Assembly (NCBI RefSeq): GCF_900099765.1
Contig: NZ_FNDX01000037.1
Coordinates: forward strand, 1-61,558
Direction of reading: 5' to 3'
Source of the DNA: Paenibacillus typhae
GTDB lineage: Bacteria; Bacillota; Bacilli; Paenibacillales; Paenibacillaceae
DNA length: 61,558 bases
Shown here: positions 24,637 through 33,308 of the stretch, one piece after another
Layout: every line of letters starts with the position of its first letter
Position numbering within the stretch: position 1 is the stretch's first letter
Program-made: the position numbers and the translations under genes
Notes under the pieces: generated by a model
Databases searched by the model: none
Told to the model about the DNA's origin: nothing
The model's input: the letters and a program-made list of their open reading frames with translations, nothing else

Positions 24637-25875
24637 ATGGCAGACGCATTGTTTGTTACGCTCCAAGTGATCTTGGCGGCAATCGCAGTTTATCAGTTCA
24701 CGTTCTCGCTGTTCGGACTGCACAGGAAAAAGAAAAAGGAACATTTTGCACCGGAAAAGTCTTTTGCAGTACTGGTGGCCGCGCACAATGAGGAAGAAGT
24801 CGTCGGCGCACTGATGGAGAATTTGAAACAGCTTAATTATCCCCAGGATCTGTACGATGTATTTGTCATCTGCGACAACTGCACCGACGGGACGGCAAAG
24901 ATCGTAAGGGAGCACGGCATGAACGCCTGTGTCCGCACCAACAACAACCTGCGGGGCAAGGGGTATGCCATTGAATGGATGCTCAAGGAGCTTTGGGCCA
25001 TGCCGCGCCAGTATGACGCAGTAGTTATGTTCGACGCCGACAACCTGGCTCACACGGAATTTCTGATGGAGATGAACAATGACCTCTGCTCCGGCGCGCG
25101 TGTCATTCAGGGCTACATTGATACAAAGAATCCGGAGGATTCCTGGATCACTGCAGCCTATGGTGTCTCCTACTGGTACATCAACCGCCTGTGGCAGCTC
25201 TCGCGCCACAATCTGCAGATGGCGAACTTCCTGGGCGGTACCGGAATGTGCTTCGAAACAGCCCTGCTGAAGGAAATGGGCTGGGGAGCTACCAGCCTGG
25301 TAGAGGATTTGGAATTCACTATGCGCAGTGCCTCCAAGGGCGTCTATCCGAAGTTCAACTACGACGCCAAGGTGTTCGATGAGAAGCCACTTACCTTTAA
25401 GGCCTCCTCCAGACAGCGCCTGCGCTGGATGCAGGGGCACTTCACCGTGGCCCGCAGGTATTTCTTCCCGCTGCTGTGGCAGAGCATCAAGGAACGCAGC
25501 CTGACGAAGTTTGACCTGGCCCTGTACGGAGCCAATGTCTACATTGTCCTGCTGACGTTTCTGATGACGGCAGTGATGTGGATCGACACTGCATTGTTCG
25601 ATGGTCCGCACATTGCCAACATCTACGGGCATCTGCCGATCTGGCTAAGCTATCTCGCGGTCGGAGCCAATATTCTGACCTTCCTTCTGTCGATGGCGCT
25701 GGAAAAGGTGAAGTTCAAGAAGGTGTATCTGTACCTGCTGGTCTTCCCGATTTACCTGCTGTCATGGTATCCGATTACGTTCTATGCATTCTTCACACAG
25801 AACAACAAGCAGTGGAGCCATACCAAGCACACGCGGGTGGTCCGGCTTGAGGAAGTGCAGAGCAAGCAGGTTTAA
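24637..25875 (+). CDS. Membrane glycosyltransferase, family 2
   Basis: A processive-type GT2 enzyme of 412 residues. An N-terminal membrane helix (about 5-25) precedes the catalytic domain: FAVLVAAHNEEEVVGAL, VICDNCTDGTAKI, FDADN (the D-x-D that binds the metal-nucleotide sugar), TSLVEDLEFTMR and the acceptor-side motif RQRLRWMQGH (Q/RxxRW). Three or four C-terminal membrane helices follow. Enzymes of this layout make beta-linked polysaccharides or glycolipids. The sequence does not identify the product. The frame is open from 24598; ATG 24637 begins the conserved protein. It has no obvious operon partners; the infC promoter follows at once. Confidence 0.88.
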   Translation: MADALFVTLQVILAAIAVYQFTFSLFGLHRKKKKEHFAPEKSFAVLVAAHNEEEVVGALMENLKQLNYPQDLYDVFVICDNCTDGTAKIVREHGMNACVRTNNNLRGKGYAIEWMLKELWAMPRQYDAVVMFDADNLAHTEFLMEMNNDLCSGARVIQGYIDTKNPEDSWITAAYGVSYWYINRLWQLSRHNLQMANFLGGTGMCFETALLKEMGWGATSLVEDLEFTMRSASKGVYPKFNYDAKVFDEKPLTFKASSRQRLRWMQGHFTVARRYFFPLLWQSIKERSLTKFDLALYGANVYIVLLTFLMTAVMWIDTALFDGPHIANIYGHLPIWLSYLAVGANILTFLLSMALEKVKFKKVYLYLLVFPIYLLSWYPITFYAFFTQNNKQWSHTKHTRVVRLEEVQSKQV

Positions 25876-25890
25876 AATTTGTTAAAAGTA

Positions 25891-25920
25891 TTGACAGTGC
25901 TATGAATGATGATGTATAGT
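25891..25920 (+). promoter_or_regulatory. Promoter of the infC-rpmI-rplT operon
   Basis: TTGACA (25891-25896), an 18-bp spacer and TATAGT (25915-25920), just after the stop codon of the GT2 gene. Confidence 0.8.
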
Positions 25921-25926
25921 ATTCAA

Positions 25927-26080
25927 GTATGCAAAACATAGGGATTGCAAGCAGAAGCACCGGCTTCTCACCTGACTGGCAATACGTCAGCTGGTTTTGA
26001 TCTCAATGCTTTATGAATGTTATAGTTCATGAACGTTGATCAAACACGGGGTGTCGGGAGTTACCGGCGCCCCTTTTTTA
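25927..26080 (+). ncRNA. infC leader with attenuator terminator (L20-leader-like)
   Basis: The transcript begins with about 150 nt of structured leader. It ends in a strong hairpin, GGGGTGTCGG (about 26049-26058) with CCGGCGCCCC (26064-26073), followed by six T at 26074-26079. All of this lies before the infC ribosome binding site. In Bacillus the leader of this operon binds ribosomal protein L20, which favours premature termination. Position and architecture here fit such an element. Upstream pairing partners such as CAGAAGCACCGG/CCGG and TACGTCAGCTGG were not resolved by hand. Confidence 0.7.
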
Positions 26081-26128
26081 TGGAGAACCGCAAATACATT
26101 GTCTAAGAAGATCCGGAGGTGGAGAGTT

Positions 26129-26641
26129 ATCAGTAAGGAACATATGATCAATGATGAAATTCGGGCCAAAGAGGTTCGGCTGGTTGGAGCGGAAGGTGAG
26201 CAAATCGGGATCAAGCCGATCCGCGAGGCGCTGCAGATGGCGATTGATCTTAACCTCGATTTAGTCAACGTAGCACCGCAGGCGAAACCGCCGGTATGCC
26301 GCATCATGGATTACGGCAAGTTCCGTTATGAAATGCAGAAGAAAGAGAAGGAAGCGCGCAAGAATCAGAAGATCGTGGACATCAAGGAAGTCTGGTTCCG
26401 TGCCAACATTGAGGAACATGATTATCAGACCAAGTTCCGCAATGTGGTCAAGTTCCTGGGCGAAGGCGATAAAGTGAAGTGCTCCGTGCGTTTCCGCGGA
26501 CGTGAGATCACTCACGCGAATATCGGCCAGAAGATCCTGGAGCGCGTTAAGAATGAAGTGGCTGACATATCTGTTGTTGAGCGCCAGCCTAAGCTGGAAG
26601 GACGCAGCATGATTATGATTCTGGCTCCTAAGCCTCAATAA
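26129..26641 (+). CDS. infC: Translation initiation factor IF-3, AUC start
   Basis: IF-3 binds the 30S subunit, checks the initiator codon and prevents early 50S joining. The sequence aligns throughout with Bacillaceae IF-3: INDEIRAKEVRLVGAEGEQIGI, KPPVCRIMDYGKFRYEMQKKEKEARKNQK, and the C-domain with EHDYQTKFRNVVKFLGEGDKVK. No ATG, GTG or TTG lies at the homologous start. Instead ATC at 26129 stands eight bases after GGAGGT and is followed by SKEH. This matches the known Geobacillus protein, whose mature N-terminus is SKDF after an AUU-encoded Met. A non-AUG start is how IF-3 represses its own synthesis. ATG 26144 is the fallback start. Confidence 0.93.
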   Translation: MSKEHMINDEIRAKEVRLVGAEGEQIGIKPIREALQMAIDLNLDLVNVAPQAKPPVCRIMDYGKFRYEMQKKEKEARKNQKIVDIKEVWFRANIEEHDYQTKFRNVVKFLGEGDKVKCSVRFRGREITHANIGQKILERVKNEVADISVVERQPKLEGRSMIMILAPKPQ

Positions 26642-26698
26642 TTCTGGAGTCACTTGCTTAGCAATTTGGCGCCGCATAATAATCAAGGAGGAAACACC

Positions 26699-26899
26699 AT
26701 GCCTAAAATGAAAACACACAGCAGCCTGAAAGGCCGCTTCAAGATCACCGGATCCGGTAAAGTTCTGCGCTACAAAGCCCACAAGAACCACTTGCTGTCC
26801 CACAAGTCCAAACGCGCTAAGCGCGTACTGAACGGCAATCCGGTTATGGCTGCCGGTGACGTTAGACGTTTGAAACAAGGACTTGCTAACTTGAAATAG
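26699..26899 (+). CDS. rpmI: 50S ribosomal protein L35
   Basis: The 66-residue basic protein PKMKTHSSLKGRFKITGSGK...HLLSHKSKRAKR is diagnostic of L35. CAAGGAGG lies eight bases upstream of the ATG. It is the middle gene of the infC-rpmI-rplT operon, with about 57 bp after infC and 32 bp before rplT. Confidence 0.97.
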   Translation: MPKMKTHSSLKGRFKITGSGKVLRYKAHKNHLLSHKSKRAKRVLNGNPVMAAGDVRRLKQGLANLK

Positions 26900-26931
26900 T
26901 TTGATTACACATTTTTGGGAGGTTTATTAAT

Positions 26932-27291
26932 ATGGCAAGAGTTAAAGGCGGATTTGTAGTTCGTCGTAGACATAAAAAAGTATTGAAGCTGGCTAAGGGT
27001 TATTTCGGTTCCAAGCACCGCATTTTCAAAACTGCTAAAGAGCAAGTAATGAAATCGATGGTTTACGCATACCGTGACCGTCGTCAGACTAAACGTAACT
27101 TCCGCAAACTGTGGATCGTTCGTATCAATGCAGCAGCCCGTCAAAACGGCCTGTCCTACAGCAAGCTTGTACACGGCCTGAAACTGGCTGGCGTAGAAGT
27201 GAACCGCAAGATGCTGGCTGACCTGGCAGTAAATGACCTGAACGCATTCAACTCCCTGGCTGTTGTAGCCAAAGAGAAGATCAACGCGTAA
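26932..27291 (+). CDS. rplT: 50S ribosomal protein L20
   Basis: The 119-residue protein begins MARVKGGFVVRRRHKKVLKLAKGYFG and ends in the globular domain (ALNSLAVVAKEK-like end), typical of L20. It is an early 23S rRNA assembly protein and, in Bacillus, the repressor of its own operon through the leader RNA. GGGAGG is eight bases before the ATG. The operon ends at the terminator 12 bp downstream. Confidence 0.97.
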   Translation: MARVKGGFVVRRRHKKVLKLAKGYFGSKHRIFKTAKEQVMKSMVYAYRDRRQTKRNFRKLWIVRINAAARQNGLSYSKLVHGLKLAGVEVNRKMLADLAVNDLNAFNSLAVVAKEKINA

Positions 27292-27303
27292 GTGTTATGA
27301 TTA

Positions 27304-27350
27304 ACCGAAAAGCACCGCCTGCGGGGGAACCCGTGTGACGGTGCTTTTTT
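27304..27350. terminator. Bidirectional terminator between rplT and the thioesterase gene
   Basis: AAAAGCACCG pairs with CGGTGCTTTTTT across a GC-rich inner stem (GGGG/CCCG). The T-run on the right serves rplT and the A-run on the left serves the converging minus-strand gene. Confidence 0.88.
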
Positions 27351-27373
27351 GTGCGGCTATGGCCTGCGGACTG

Positions 27374-27916
27374 TTATTCCCAGTACTTGGTTGTGCTGAG
27401 CTGTGATGCGAGTTTTTTGCTGCTTGCGCGTCTGATCTTCCGCAGCTCGGACCGCTCGCCTGCAGATTCGCTGATCAGCTTCTCTTCATCGGTTTCCGGA
27501 ATGATGGCTGGTACAGGCGCCGGTGTGCCGTCCTCCTCGACGGCTACAAAGGTCAGGAACGAAGTGGCAGCGACGGCCCGTTCGCCGGTGTAGAGGTTCT
27601 CGGAGATGATTTTGACAAATACCTCGATGCTGGTACGGCCTGTCCAGGAGACGAAGGATTCGAAGCAGACAGAATCGGACGGCCGGATCGGCCGCAGGAA
27701 GTCTACGGAATCGGTAGAGGCCGTGACGACATTTTTACGGCAGTGGCGCATGGCTGAGATTGAAGCAACTTCATCTATAGTGCTCATCAGCTTGCCTCCG
27801 AACAACGTCTTGTGGTTATTGACATCGTTTGGAAAGACGCGGCCAGTCTTGAAGACGCGGGATTCGCGGCTGTACTTGAAGGGCGGGACGGTTTGAGGCT
27901 CGTTATGTTCTTCCAT
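27374..27916 (-). CDS. Hotdog-fold acyl-CoA thioesterase (YkhA-like)
   Basis: The 180-residue protein has the acyl-CoA hydrolase core: FPNDVNNHKTLFGGKLMSTIDEVASISAMRHC, with the Asn and Asp positions of the YciA/YkhA active site, and VDFLRPIRPSDSV. A charged C-terminal tail of about 50 residues follows. It should release CoA from medium- or long-chain acyl-CoA in the cytoplasm. The start has AAGGGAG ten bases upstream. The gene stands alone, converging on rplT and divergent from the nucleoside importer. Confidence 0.88.
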   Translation of the reverse strand: MEEHNEPQTVPPFKYSRESRVFKTGRVFPNDVNNHKTLFGGKLMSTIDEVASISAMRHCRKNVVTASTDSVDFLRPIRPSDSVCFESFVSWTGRTSIEVFVKIISENLYTGERAVAATSFLTFVAVEEDGTPAPVPAIIPETDEEKLISESAGERSELRKIRRASSKKLASQLSTTKYWE

Positions 27917-28105
27917 GGTTTCAGTACTCCCTTTTCATACAATATGTAAGCATTCATGATAATAGAAAACGGATTGTCATGCAATAATATTATAGACAAC
28001 GGACCCTGAATAAAGACATTCGAGGTATTCTAACACAACATGACGGCTAACATGACGTACCGTGTCATAGAAAGCGGTTTCTTGTGAAAAAATGCAAATT
28101 ATTAT

Positions 28106-28118
28106 TGACCTGAGGTCA
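28106..28118. promoter_or_regulatory. Perfect 13-bp palindrome upstream of the BMP lipoprotein gene
   Basis: TGACCT-G-AGGTCA lies about 105 bp before the nupN start and about 30 bp upstream of a TATAAT (28151-28156) that lacks a clear -35 box. A further imperfect inverted repeat (ATGACGG...CCGTGTCAT) lies at about 28041-28068. The 306-bp gap 27917-28222 has no open frame of note. Confidence 0.45.
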
Positions 28119-28222
28119 TTTATAGACTGGATTTTAAGTTTTTTTGAGGGTATAATTTGATCTAATGGTATGTCCAAGCAGAAGACAGAAGACATCCAAT
28201 TTTTTAAGGGGGATCACAATCG

Positions 28223-29302
28223 ATGAAAAAGTTTTTGAAAACGTCGCTCGTTATGTTGACCGCTTGCACAGCTATCCTGGCAGGATGCGGAAACAATAAC
28301 GCGAACTCGGGCAATGCCGCTAACGGAGAAACAGGTGGCAACGCCGGGACAGCTACTAATGCACCTGCAGCAACAGATGCTCCTAAGTCCGATGTAAAGA
28401 TCGGTCTTGTAACTGACGTAGGCGGAGTAAACGATAAATCGTTTAACCAGTCTGCTTGGGAAGCTCTTGAAGCCCTTAAGACAGAAGCCGGCGTTGAAAT
28501 TAAATATCTGCAAAGTAACTCCAGTGCAGACTACGAGCCGAACCTTAACCAGTTTGTAAAAGGTGGCTACAACCTGACTTGGGGTATCGGTTTTGATCTT
28601 GGTGACGCATTGCTTAAGGTTGCTCAAGAAAATCCGGATGCCAACCTGGCAATCATCGACAGCGTGGTTGACGCTCCTAACGTTGAATCCGTAACATTCG
28701 CTGAGAACGAAGGTTCCTTCCTGGTTGGTGTAGTTGCAGGTTTGACTACAAAAACCAACAAAGTAGGCTTCATCGGCGGTATGGAAAGCCCGGTTATCAA
28801 ACGTTTTGAAGTTGGTTTCAAAGCCGGCGTAGAAGCGGTTAATCCTGATGCAACTGTAAGCATCACTTATGCAGGTGCCTATGACAAGCCGGATACTGGT
28901 AAGTCCCTGGCTGCTACACTGTACAACGCTGGCAATGACATCATCTTCCCGGCTGCAGGCGCAACTGGTAATGGTGTATTCAATGAAGCTAAGTCCCGCA
29001 ATGATGCAGGCGGCGACAAAGTTTGGGTTATCGGCGTAGATAAAGACCAATCTCTGGAGTTTGGTGATGATGTAACGCTGACTTCCATGATCAAACGCGT
29101 TGACGAAGCGGTTAAAAAGGTTTCCCAGCAAGTGGTTGACGGAACATTCAAAGGCGGTACTACAACAGTACTGACTCTGAAAGACAACGGCGTAGGCCTT
29201 CCTGAAACATCCAAGGCTAACGTTTCCGCTGAAATCCTGGCTAAGGTTGAAGAATACAAAAAACAAATCATCGACGGAACAATCGTTGTTCCTGCCGAGT
29301 AA
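28223..29302 (+). CDS. nupN: BMP-family nucleoside-binding lipoprotein
   Basis: The substrate-binding lipoprotein of a nucleoside ABC importer, anchored outside the membrane. The signal peptide ends in lipobox ILAGC (Cys about 22). A flexible Asn/Gly/Ala-rich linker of about 40 residues follows, then the periplasmic-binding-like domain with DVGGVNDKSFNQSAWEAL, typical of PnrA/Med/BMP proteins. KTNKVGFIGGMESPVIKRFEVGFKAG completes the family pattern. It heads four genes in the order of B. subtilis nupNOPQ (guanosine uptake), so the symbol is by synteny and family. A stem-loop between it and the ATPase gene may keep its expression higher than the rest. Confidence 0.88.
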   Translation: MKKFLKTSLVMLTACTAILAGCGNNNANSGNAANGETGGNAGTATNAPAATDAPKSDVKIGLVTDVGGVNDKSFNQSAWEALEALKTEAGVEIKYLQSNSSADYEPNLNQFVKGGYNLTWGIGFDLGDALLKVAQENPDANLAIIDSVVDAPNVESVTFAENEGSFLVGVVAGLTTKTNKVGFIGGMESPVIKRFEVGFKAGVEAVNPDATVSITYAGAYDKPDTGKSLAATLYNAGNDIIFPAAGATGNGVFNEAKSRNDAGGDKVWVIGVDKDQSLEFGDDVTLTSMIKRVDEAVKKVSQQVVDGTFKGGTTTVLTLKDNGVGLPETSKANVSAEILAKVEEYKKQIIDGTIVVPAE

Positions 29303-29341
29303 TATCTGTCTTAATTCTTTTGCGTAACAGCATAGAGCAAG

Positions 29342-29372
29342 AAACAAGGCCGGTCTTTAAGCTGGCCTTGTT
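29342..29372 (+). terminator. Intercistronic stem-loop, possible partial terminator
   Basis: ACAAGGCCGG pairs with CTGGCCTTGT around a short loop, followed by TCCC rather than a T-run. It lies 40-70 bp after the nupN stop. Such stem-loops often stabilise the upstream lipoprotein mRNA or cause partial read-through. Confidence 0.6.
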
Positions 29373-29475
29373 CCCTGTTAATGCACCGGTTTTTGTCAGG
29401 TACAGATAGCCGCCCTGTCCAGGGCGGTTAACCGTGCCTGTATGGTTTTATATATTCTGTGATGAGGGTGATTCC

Positions 29476-31014
29476 ATGAGTGCTGCGGCTCCTGTCGTAG
29501 AGTTGAAGCAAATCACAAAACGCTTTCCCGGTATTGTCGCGAACGACTCCATTAGTCTGACGCTCCAAAAAGGGGAGATTCATGCACTGCTTGGTGAGAA
29601 CGGGGCAGGCAAGTCAACCTTGATGAATATCGTATTCGGACTATACCAGCCCGATGAAGGCAGCATTGAAATCGACGGGAAACCGGTTATTATCGATAGC
29701 CCCAATAAAGCTATTGAGCTTGGCATTGGTATGGTTCACCAGCATTTCAAGCTTGTTGAGCCTTTTACGGTGACCGAGAATATCGTTCTTGGGATGGAAC
29801 CGAAGAAGGGCCTTAAAATCGACTATAAATCCGCAGCGGAACAGGTTCGTAAGCTGTCTGAGCAGTATGGCCTCCAGGTTGATCCGAATGCCCGGATTCA
29901 TGATATTTCGGTTGGCATGCAGCAACGGGTAGAGATTATGAAAACTTTGTACCGCGGTGCGGATATACTTATATTCGACGAGCCTACCGCTGTGCTGACG
30001 CCACAGGAAATAACAGAATTAATGGCGATTATGAAGCGGCTCGTTGCAGAGGGTAAGTCTATCATCCTGATTACGCATAAACTTAAAGAAATTATGCAGA
30101 TTTCTGACCGGGTAACCATTATCCGCAGAGGGAAGGTTATTGATACCGTTACAACTTCCGGAACGAATCCGAATGAGCTGGCTGAGAAAATGGTCGGCCG
30201 CGGAGTAACCTTCAAAGTGGACAAGCAGGTTCCGCATGTAGGAGAAAGTGTGCTTAAACTGACGAATGTCAACAGCAAGAGCAAGGATGGGGTACCTGTC
30301 CTGAATGGCCTCAGCTTTGATGTTAGGGCAGGGGAGATCCTGGGGATTGCCGGCGTAGACGGAAACGGGCAAAGCGAGCTGATTCAGGCTATTACCGGCC
30401 TGCGCAAAATCGATTCCGGGTCCATTACGGTTTCAGGGCAGGAGATTGCCAACCTCTCACCGCGTAAAATCTCTGAAATGAACGTGTCCCATATTCCGGA
30501 AGACCGTCACAAACACGGTCTGGTACTGGATTTCAGCGTCAGTGAGAACATGGTGCTCGAAACTTATTATAAGAGCCCTTACAACCAGGGCGGCTTCCTC
30601 AAGATGGATGTCATTAACAATCATGCTGAGGACTTAATTAAACAATTTGATGTACGGACACCTTCAATTGAGACAAAAGCCCGCTCCTTGTCCGGCGGTA
30701 ATCAGCAAAAAGCGATTATTGCGCGGGAAATAGATAAAAATCCGACACTGCTTATTGCGGCACAGCCTACGCGCGGTCTTGATGTAGGGGCGATTGAATT
30801 CGTGCAGAAGCAGCTGATTGCCCAGCGTGACCAAGGCAAGGCGGTACTGCTGATTTCCTTTGAGCTGGATGAGATCATGAATGTATCCGACAGAATTGCT
30901 GTTATTTATGAAGGACAGATTGTCGGCGAAGTATTCCCGCAGGATACGAATGACCAGGAGCTTGGTCTGATGATGGCGGGCAGCTTGAAGCGGGGAGGAA
31001 ATGCGGGTGCATAG
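29476..31014 (+). CDS. nupO: Nucleoside ABC importer, duplicated ATP-binding protein
   Basis: The 512-residue protein carries two fused ABC cassettes, as in sugar and nucleoside importers of the Mgl/Rbs/Nup type. The first has Walker A GENGAGKST, signature SVGMQQRVEI and Walker B ILIFDEPTAVL. The second has GVDGNGQSE, LSGGNQQKAI and LLIAAQPTRGLD, where the usual DEP is replaced by AQP, a change common in the second cassette of this family. ATG 29476 follows GAGGGTGATTCC; the frame is open from 29434. It overlaps the first permease gene by 14 bp. Confidence 0.92.
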   Translation: MSAAAPVVELKQITKRFPGIVANDSISLTLQKGEIHALLGENGAGKSTLMNIVFGLYQPDEGSIEIDGKPVIIDSPNKAIELGIGMVHQHFKLVEPFTVTENIVLGMEPKKGLKIDYKSAAEQVRKLSEQYGLQVDPNARIHDISVGMQQRVEIMKTLYRGADILIFDEPTAVLTPQEITELMAIMKRLVAEGKSIILITHKLKEIMQISDRVTIIRRGKVIDTVTTSGTNPNELAEKMVGRGVTFKVDKQVPHVGESVLKLTNVNSKSKDGVPVLNGLSFDVRAGEILGIAGVDGNGQSELIQAITGLRKIDSGSITVSGQEIANLSPRKISEMNVSHIPEDRHKHGLVLDFSVSENMVLETYYKSPYNQGGFLKMDVINNHAEDLIKQFDVRTPSIETKARSLSGGNQQKAIIAREIDKNPTLLIAAQPTRGLDVGAIEFVQKQLIAQRDQGKAVLLISFELDEIMNVSDRIAVIYEGQIVGEVFPQDTNDQELGLMMAGSLKRGGNAGA

Positions 31015-32080
31015 ACTTAAAAAAATCTTCGCAACGGACAGCTATATTGTGCCTCTGGTTGCGATTGTAATGGGCTTCCTGGTCGGGGCCATTGTTATGC
31101 TGATCGGCGGCTATGACCCTGTCGCCGCTTACTCCGCACTGTTCAAACGGGTATTCGGCAGTCCGTATGACTTTGGTGAGGCCATCCGCGAGATGACTCC
31201 GCTGATGTTCACCGGTCTTGCTGTTGCCTTCGCATTCCGCTCAGGGATGTTTAACATTGGTGCTGACGGACAGGTGCTTATTGGCATGACGGCAGCAACC
31301 CTTGTCGGGATCCAGCTGGCCGGTTTACCGTCATTTTTGCTTGTTCCGCTTGCTGTAATCGCAGCCGGACTTGCCGGGGGATTGTGGGCCGGTATTGCCG
31401 GTTACCTGAAGGCAAAGCGCGGCATTAACGAAGTTATAACTACAATTATGCTGAACTGGATTGCGCTGTATCTGTCGAATTATATTGTGCGGAACTTCCT
31501 GCTCCTCAAAGGACAGAACCGTTCCGAAGATATTCCGGCTTCGTTGTCCATGACATTCCTGAACGGGGTATTCGACAATGCCCGTGTTCACTGGGGAACG
31601 GCAATTGCAATTTGTGCGGCAATTTTCTTCTATGTCTACCTGTGGAAAACCAAGCAGGGGTACGAAATGCGTGCAGTAGGTCTCAACCCGAATGCTGCTG
31701 AATACGCCGGGATGAATGTAGGCCGTAATGTTGTTAAGGCCATGTTCATCAGCGGTGCCTTTGCCGGACTTGCAGGTGCAGGTGAAGTGCTGGGCGTATT
31801 CCATTACCAGTCTGTATTTGCTGCATCTCCAGGCTACGGGTTCAACGGTATCGCTGTAGCCCTGCTGGGACTGACACACCCGCTGGGTGTTATTCTTGCG
31901 GCGATTTTGTATGGTATGCTTACTTACGGTGCTGCGGGTATGAGCTTTGGGGCGGATGTTCCGCCGGAGCTGATCCGCATCGTAATCGGTTCGATTATAT
32001 TCTTTATTGCAGCACAAGGAATTGTCCGCTGGGTGCTTAAGCCCTTTTATCTCAAGCGGAAGAAAGAGAAGGTGTCATAG
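31001..32080 (+). CDS. nupP: Nucleoside ABC importer permease 1
   Basis: An integral membrane protein of 359 residues, BPD_transp_2 family, with about nine helices. FTGLAVAFAFRSGMFNIGADGQVLIG is the conserved region of nucleoside permeases, and MRAVGLNPNAAEYAGMNVGRNV forms the cytoplasmic coupling segment. It overlaps nupO by 14 bp and its TAG stop is directly followed by the nupQ ATG. GGGGAGG lies two bases before ATG 31001; the in-frame GTG at 31007 has better spacing and may be the real start. Confidence 0.92.
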   Translation: MRVHRLKKIFATDSYIVPLVAIVMGFLVGAIVMLIGGYDPVAAYSALFKRVFGSPYDFGEAIREMTPLMFTGLAVAFAFRSGMFNIGADGQVLIGMTAATLVGIQLAGLPSFLLVPLAVIAAGLAGGLWAGIAGYLKAKRGINEVITTIMLNWIALYLSNYIVRNFLLLKGQNRSEDIPASLSMTFLNGVFDNARVHWGTAIAICAAIFFYVYLWKTKQGYEMRAVGLNPNAAEYAGMNVGRNVVKAMFISGAFAGLAGAGEVLGVFHYQSVFAASPGYGFNGIAVALLGLTHPLGVILAAILYGMLTYGAAGMSFGADVPPELIRIVIGSIIFFIAAQGIVRWVLKPFYLKRKKEKVS

Positions 32081-33037
32081 ATGGATCTGCTGACGTTAGG
32101 ACAATTGCTCAATACGACGCTTGTTTTTTCCACGGCGCTCATTTTCGCTGCTCTTGGCGGCATCTTCTCTGAACGTTCCGGTGTGGTCAATATCGGTCTT
32201 GAAGGCTTGATGATGTTCGGTGCCTTTGCAGCAGCGGTAGGGGGGCATTATGCCCAGGATGCCGGGCTGGGAGCATGGGCGCCATGGGTTGGTGTACTCT
32301 GCGCTATGGCCGTCGGGGTTATCGGCTCGCTGATCCATGCAGTCGCTTCTATCACCTTTAAGGCGGATCAGACAATCAGTGGTACGGTAATCAACTTTCT
32401 TGCTGCAGGGAGCACGCTGTACATGGTTAAGCTGTTTTTCGACGGGGCTGGCGAGTCCCCGCTGATCGACGGCTTCAAGAAGGTGTCTGTTCCTGTGCTG
32501 TCCAAAATTCCGGTGATCGGTGAAGGAATTTTCAATTCCTACCCGACAACCTACCTGGCGATCATTCTCGTCATCGTGATTTACTTCGTCCTGTTTAAAA
32601 CTCCGTTCGGACTGCGCCTCCGTGCTGTCGGTGAACATCCGAGTGCGGCTGATACTCTGGGTGTTAACGTAAAACGGATGAGATATGTCGGCGTTATGCT
32701 GAGCGGGCTGCTGGCTGGAATCGGAGGAGCGACAATCACGCTTACGACCACAGGCACGTTTGCACACAACACCATTTCCGGACAGGGCTTTATTGCGATT
32801 GCCGCAATGATCTTCGGTAAATGGAATCCGCTGGGCGCCTTTGGGGCTGCTGTATTCTTCGGCTTCTCGCAGGCAATCCGCAACTACGTACAGTTGTTTG
32901 AATGGTCCAAAAACATTCCGCAGGAATTTATTTTCATGATTCCTTACGTACTCACTATTATCGTACTGGTGAGCGCCGTTGGCCGCTCCTCCGCTCCAAA
33001 AGCATTGGGTGAACCGTACGATCCGGGTAAACGTTAA
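32081..33037 (+). CDS. nupQ: Nucleoside ABC importer permease 2
   Basis: The second membrane subunit (318 residues) contains TLVFSTALIFAALGGIFSERSGVVNIGLEGLMMFGAF and LRAVGEHPSAADTLGVNVKRMRY, the paired hallmarks of the smaller permease of this importer type. It follows nupP without a gap and closes the operon before a strong terminator. With NupN, NupO and NupP it forms a complete importer, presumably for purine nucleosides. Confidence 0.92.
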   Translation: MDLLTLGQLLNTTLVFSTALIFAALGGIFSERSGVVNIGLEGLMMFGAFAAAVGGHYAQDAGLGAWAPWVGVLCAMAVGVIGSLIHAVASITFKADQTISGTVINFLAAGSTLYMVKLFFDGAGESPLIDGFKKVSVPVLSKIPVIGEGIFNSYPTTYLAIILVIVIYFVLFKTPFGLRLRAVGEHPSAADTLGVNVKRMRYVGVMLSGLLAGIGGATITLTTTGTFAHNTISGQGFIAIAAMIFGKWNPLGAFGAAVFFGFSQAIRNYVQLFEWSKNIPQEFIFMIPYVLTIIVLVSAVGRSSAPKALGEPYDPGKR

Positions 33038-33068
33038 AATAAACGAGGCTGTTCTTCTGCGCAGCATC

Positions 33069-33111
33069 AAAAGCGTACGTCCAGGCATTCCTGGATGTAC
33101 GCTTTTTTTTT
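33069..33111 (+). terminator. Terminator of the nupNOPQ operon
   Basis: AAAAGCGTACGTCCAGG pairs with CCTGGATGTACGCTTTT around CATT, ending in a run of nine T. Confidence 0.93.
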
Positions 33112-33214
33112 GCGTTTTCCGGCATAATTTCGCATACTCCGCCGGTACGCCCGGAATGCCGGGACAGCTGTACAGGCGAACGGCATTCTGCCCGAATAGA
33201 CTGTGATTGAATCT

Positions 33215-33292
33215 CAGCTAACAAAACTAAGCGTATGCTTCCGAAGTGAGTTTTGCACGAAGTTATTTCTAAGAAGCGCAGCTAACAAAACT
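33215..33292 (+). repeat. Direct repeat of 14 bp upstream of the Gly/Tyr-rich gene
   Basis: CAGCTAACAAAACT occurs at 33215-33228 and again at 33279-33292, 64 bp apart. The second copy lies just before the ribosome binding site of the next gene. The repeats may be regulatory sites. Confidence 0.6.
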
Positions 33293-33308
33293 TTTGAGGA
33301 GGAATATT

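Noticed and set aside
24562..25632. 356-residue minus-strand frame opposite the GT2 gene
   Set aside because: Antisense shadow; the plus strand carries D-x-D and QxxRW motifs.
28214..29347. 377-residue minus-strand frame opposite the BMP lipoprotein gene
   Set aside because: Shadow frame produced by the codon use of the real gene; the plus strand has lipobox and family motifs.
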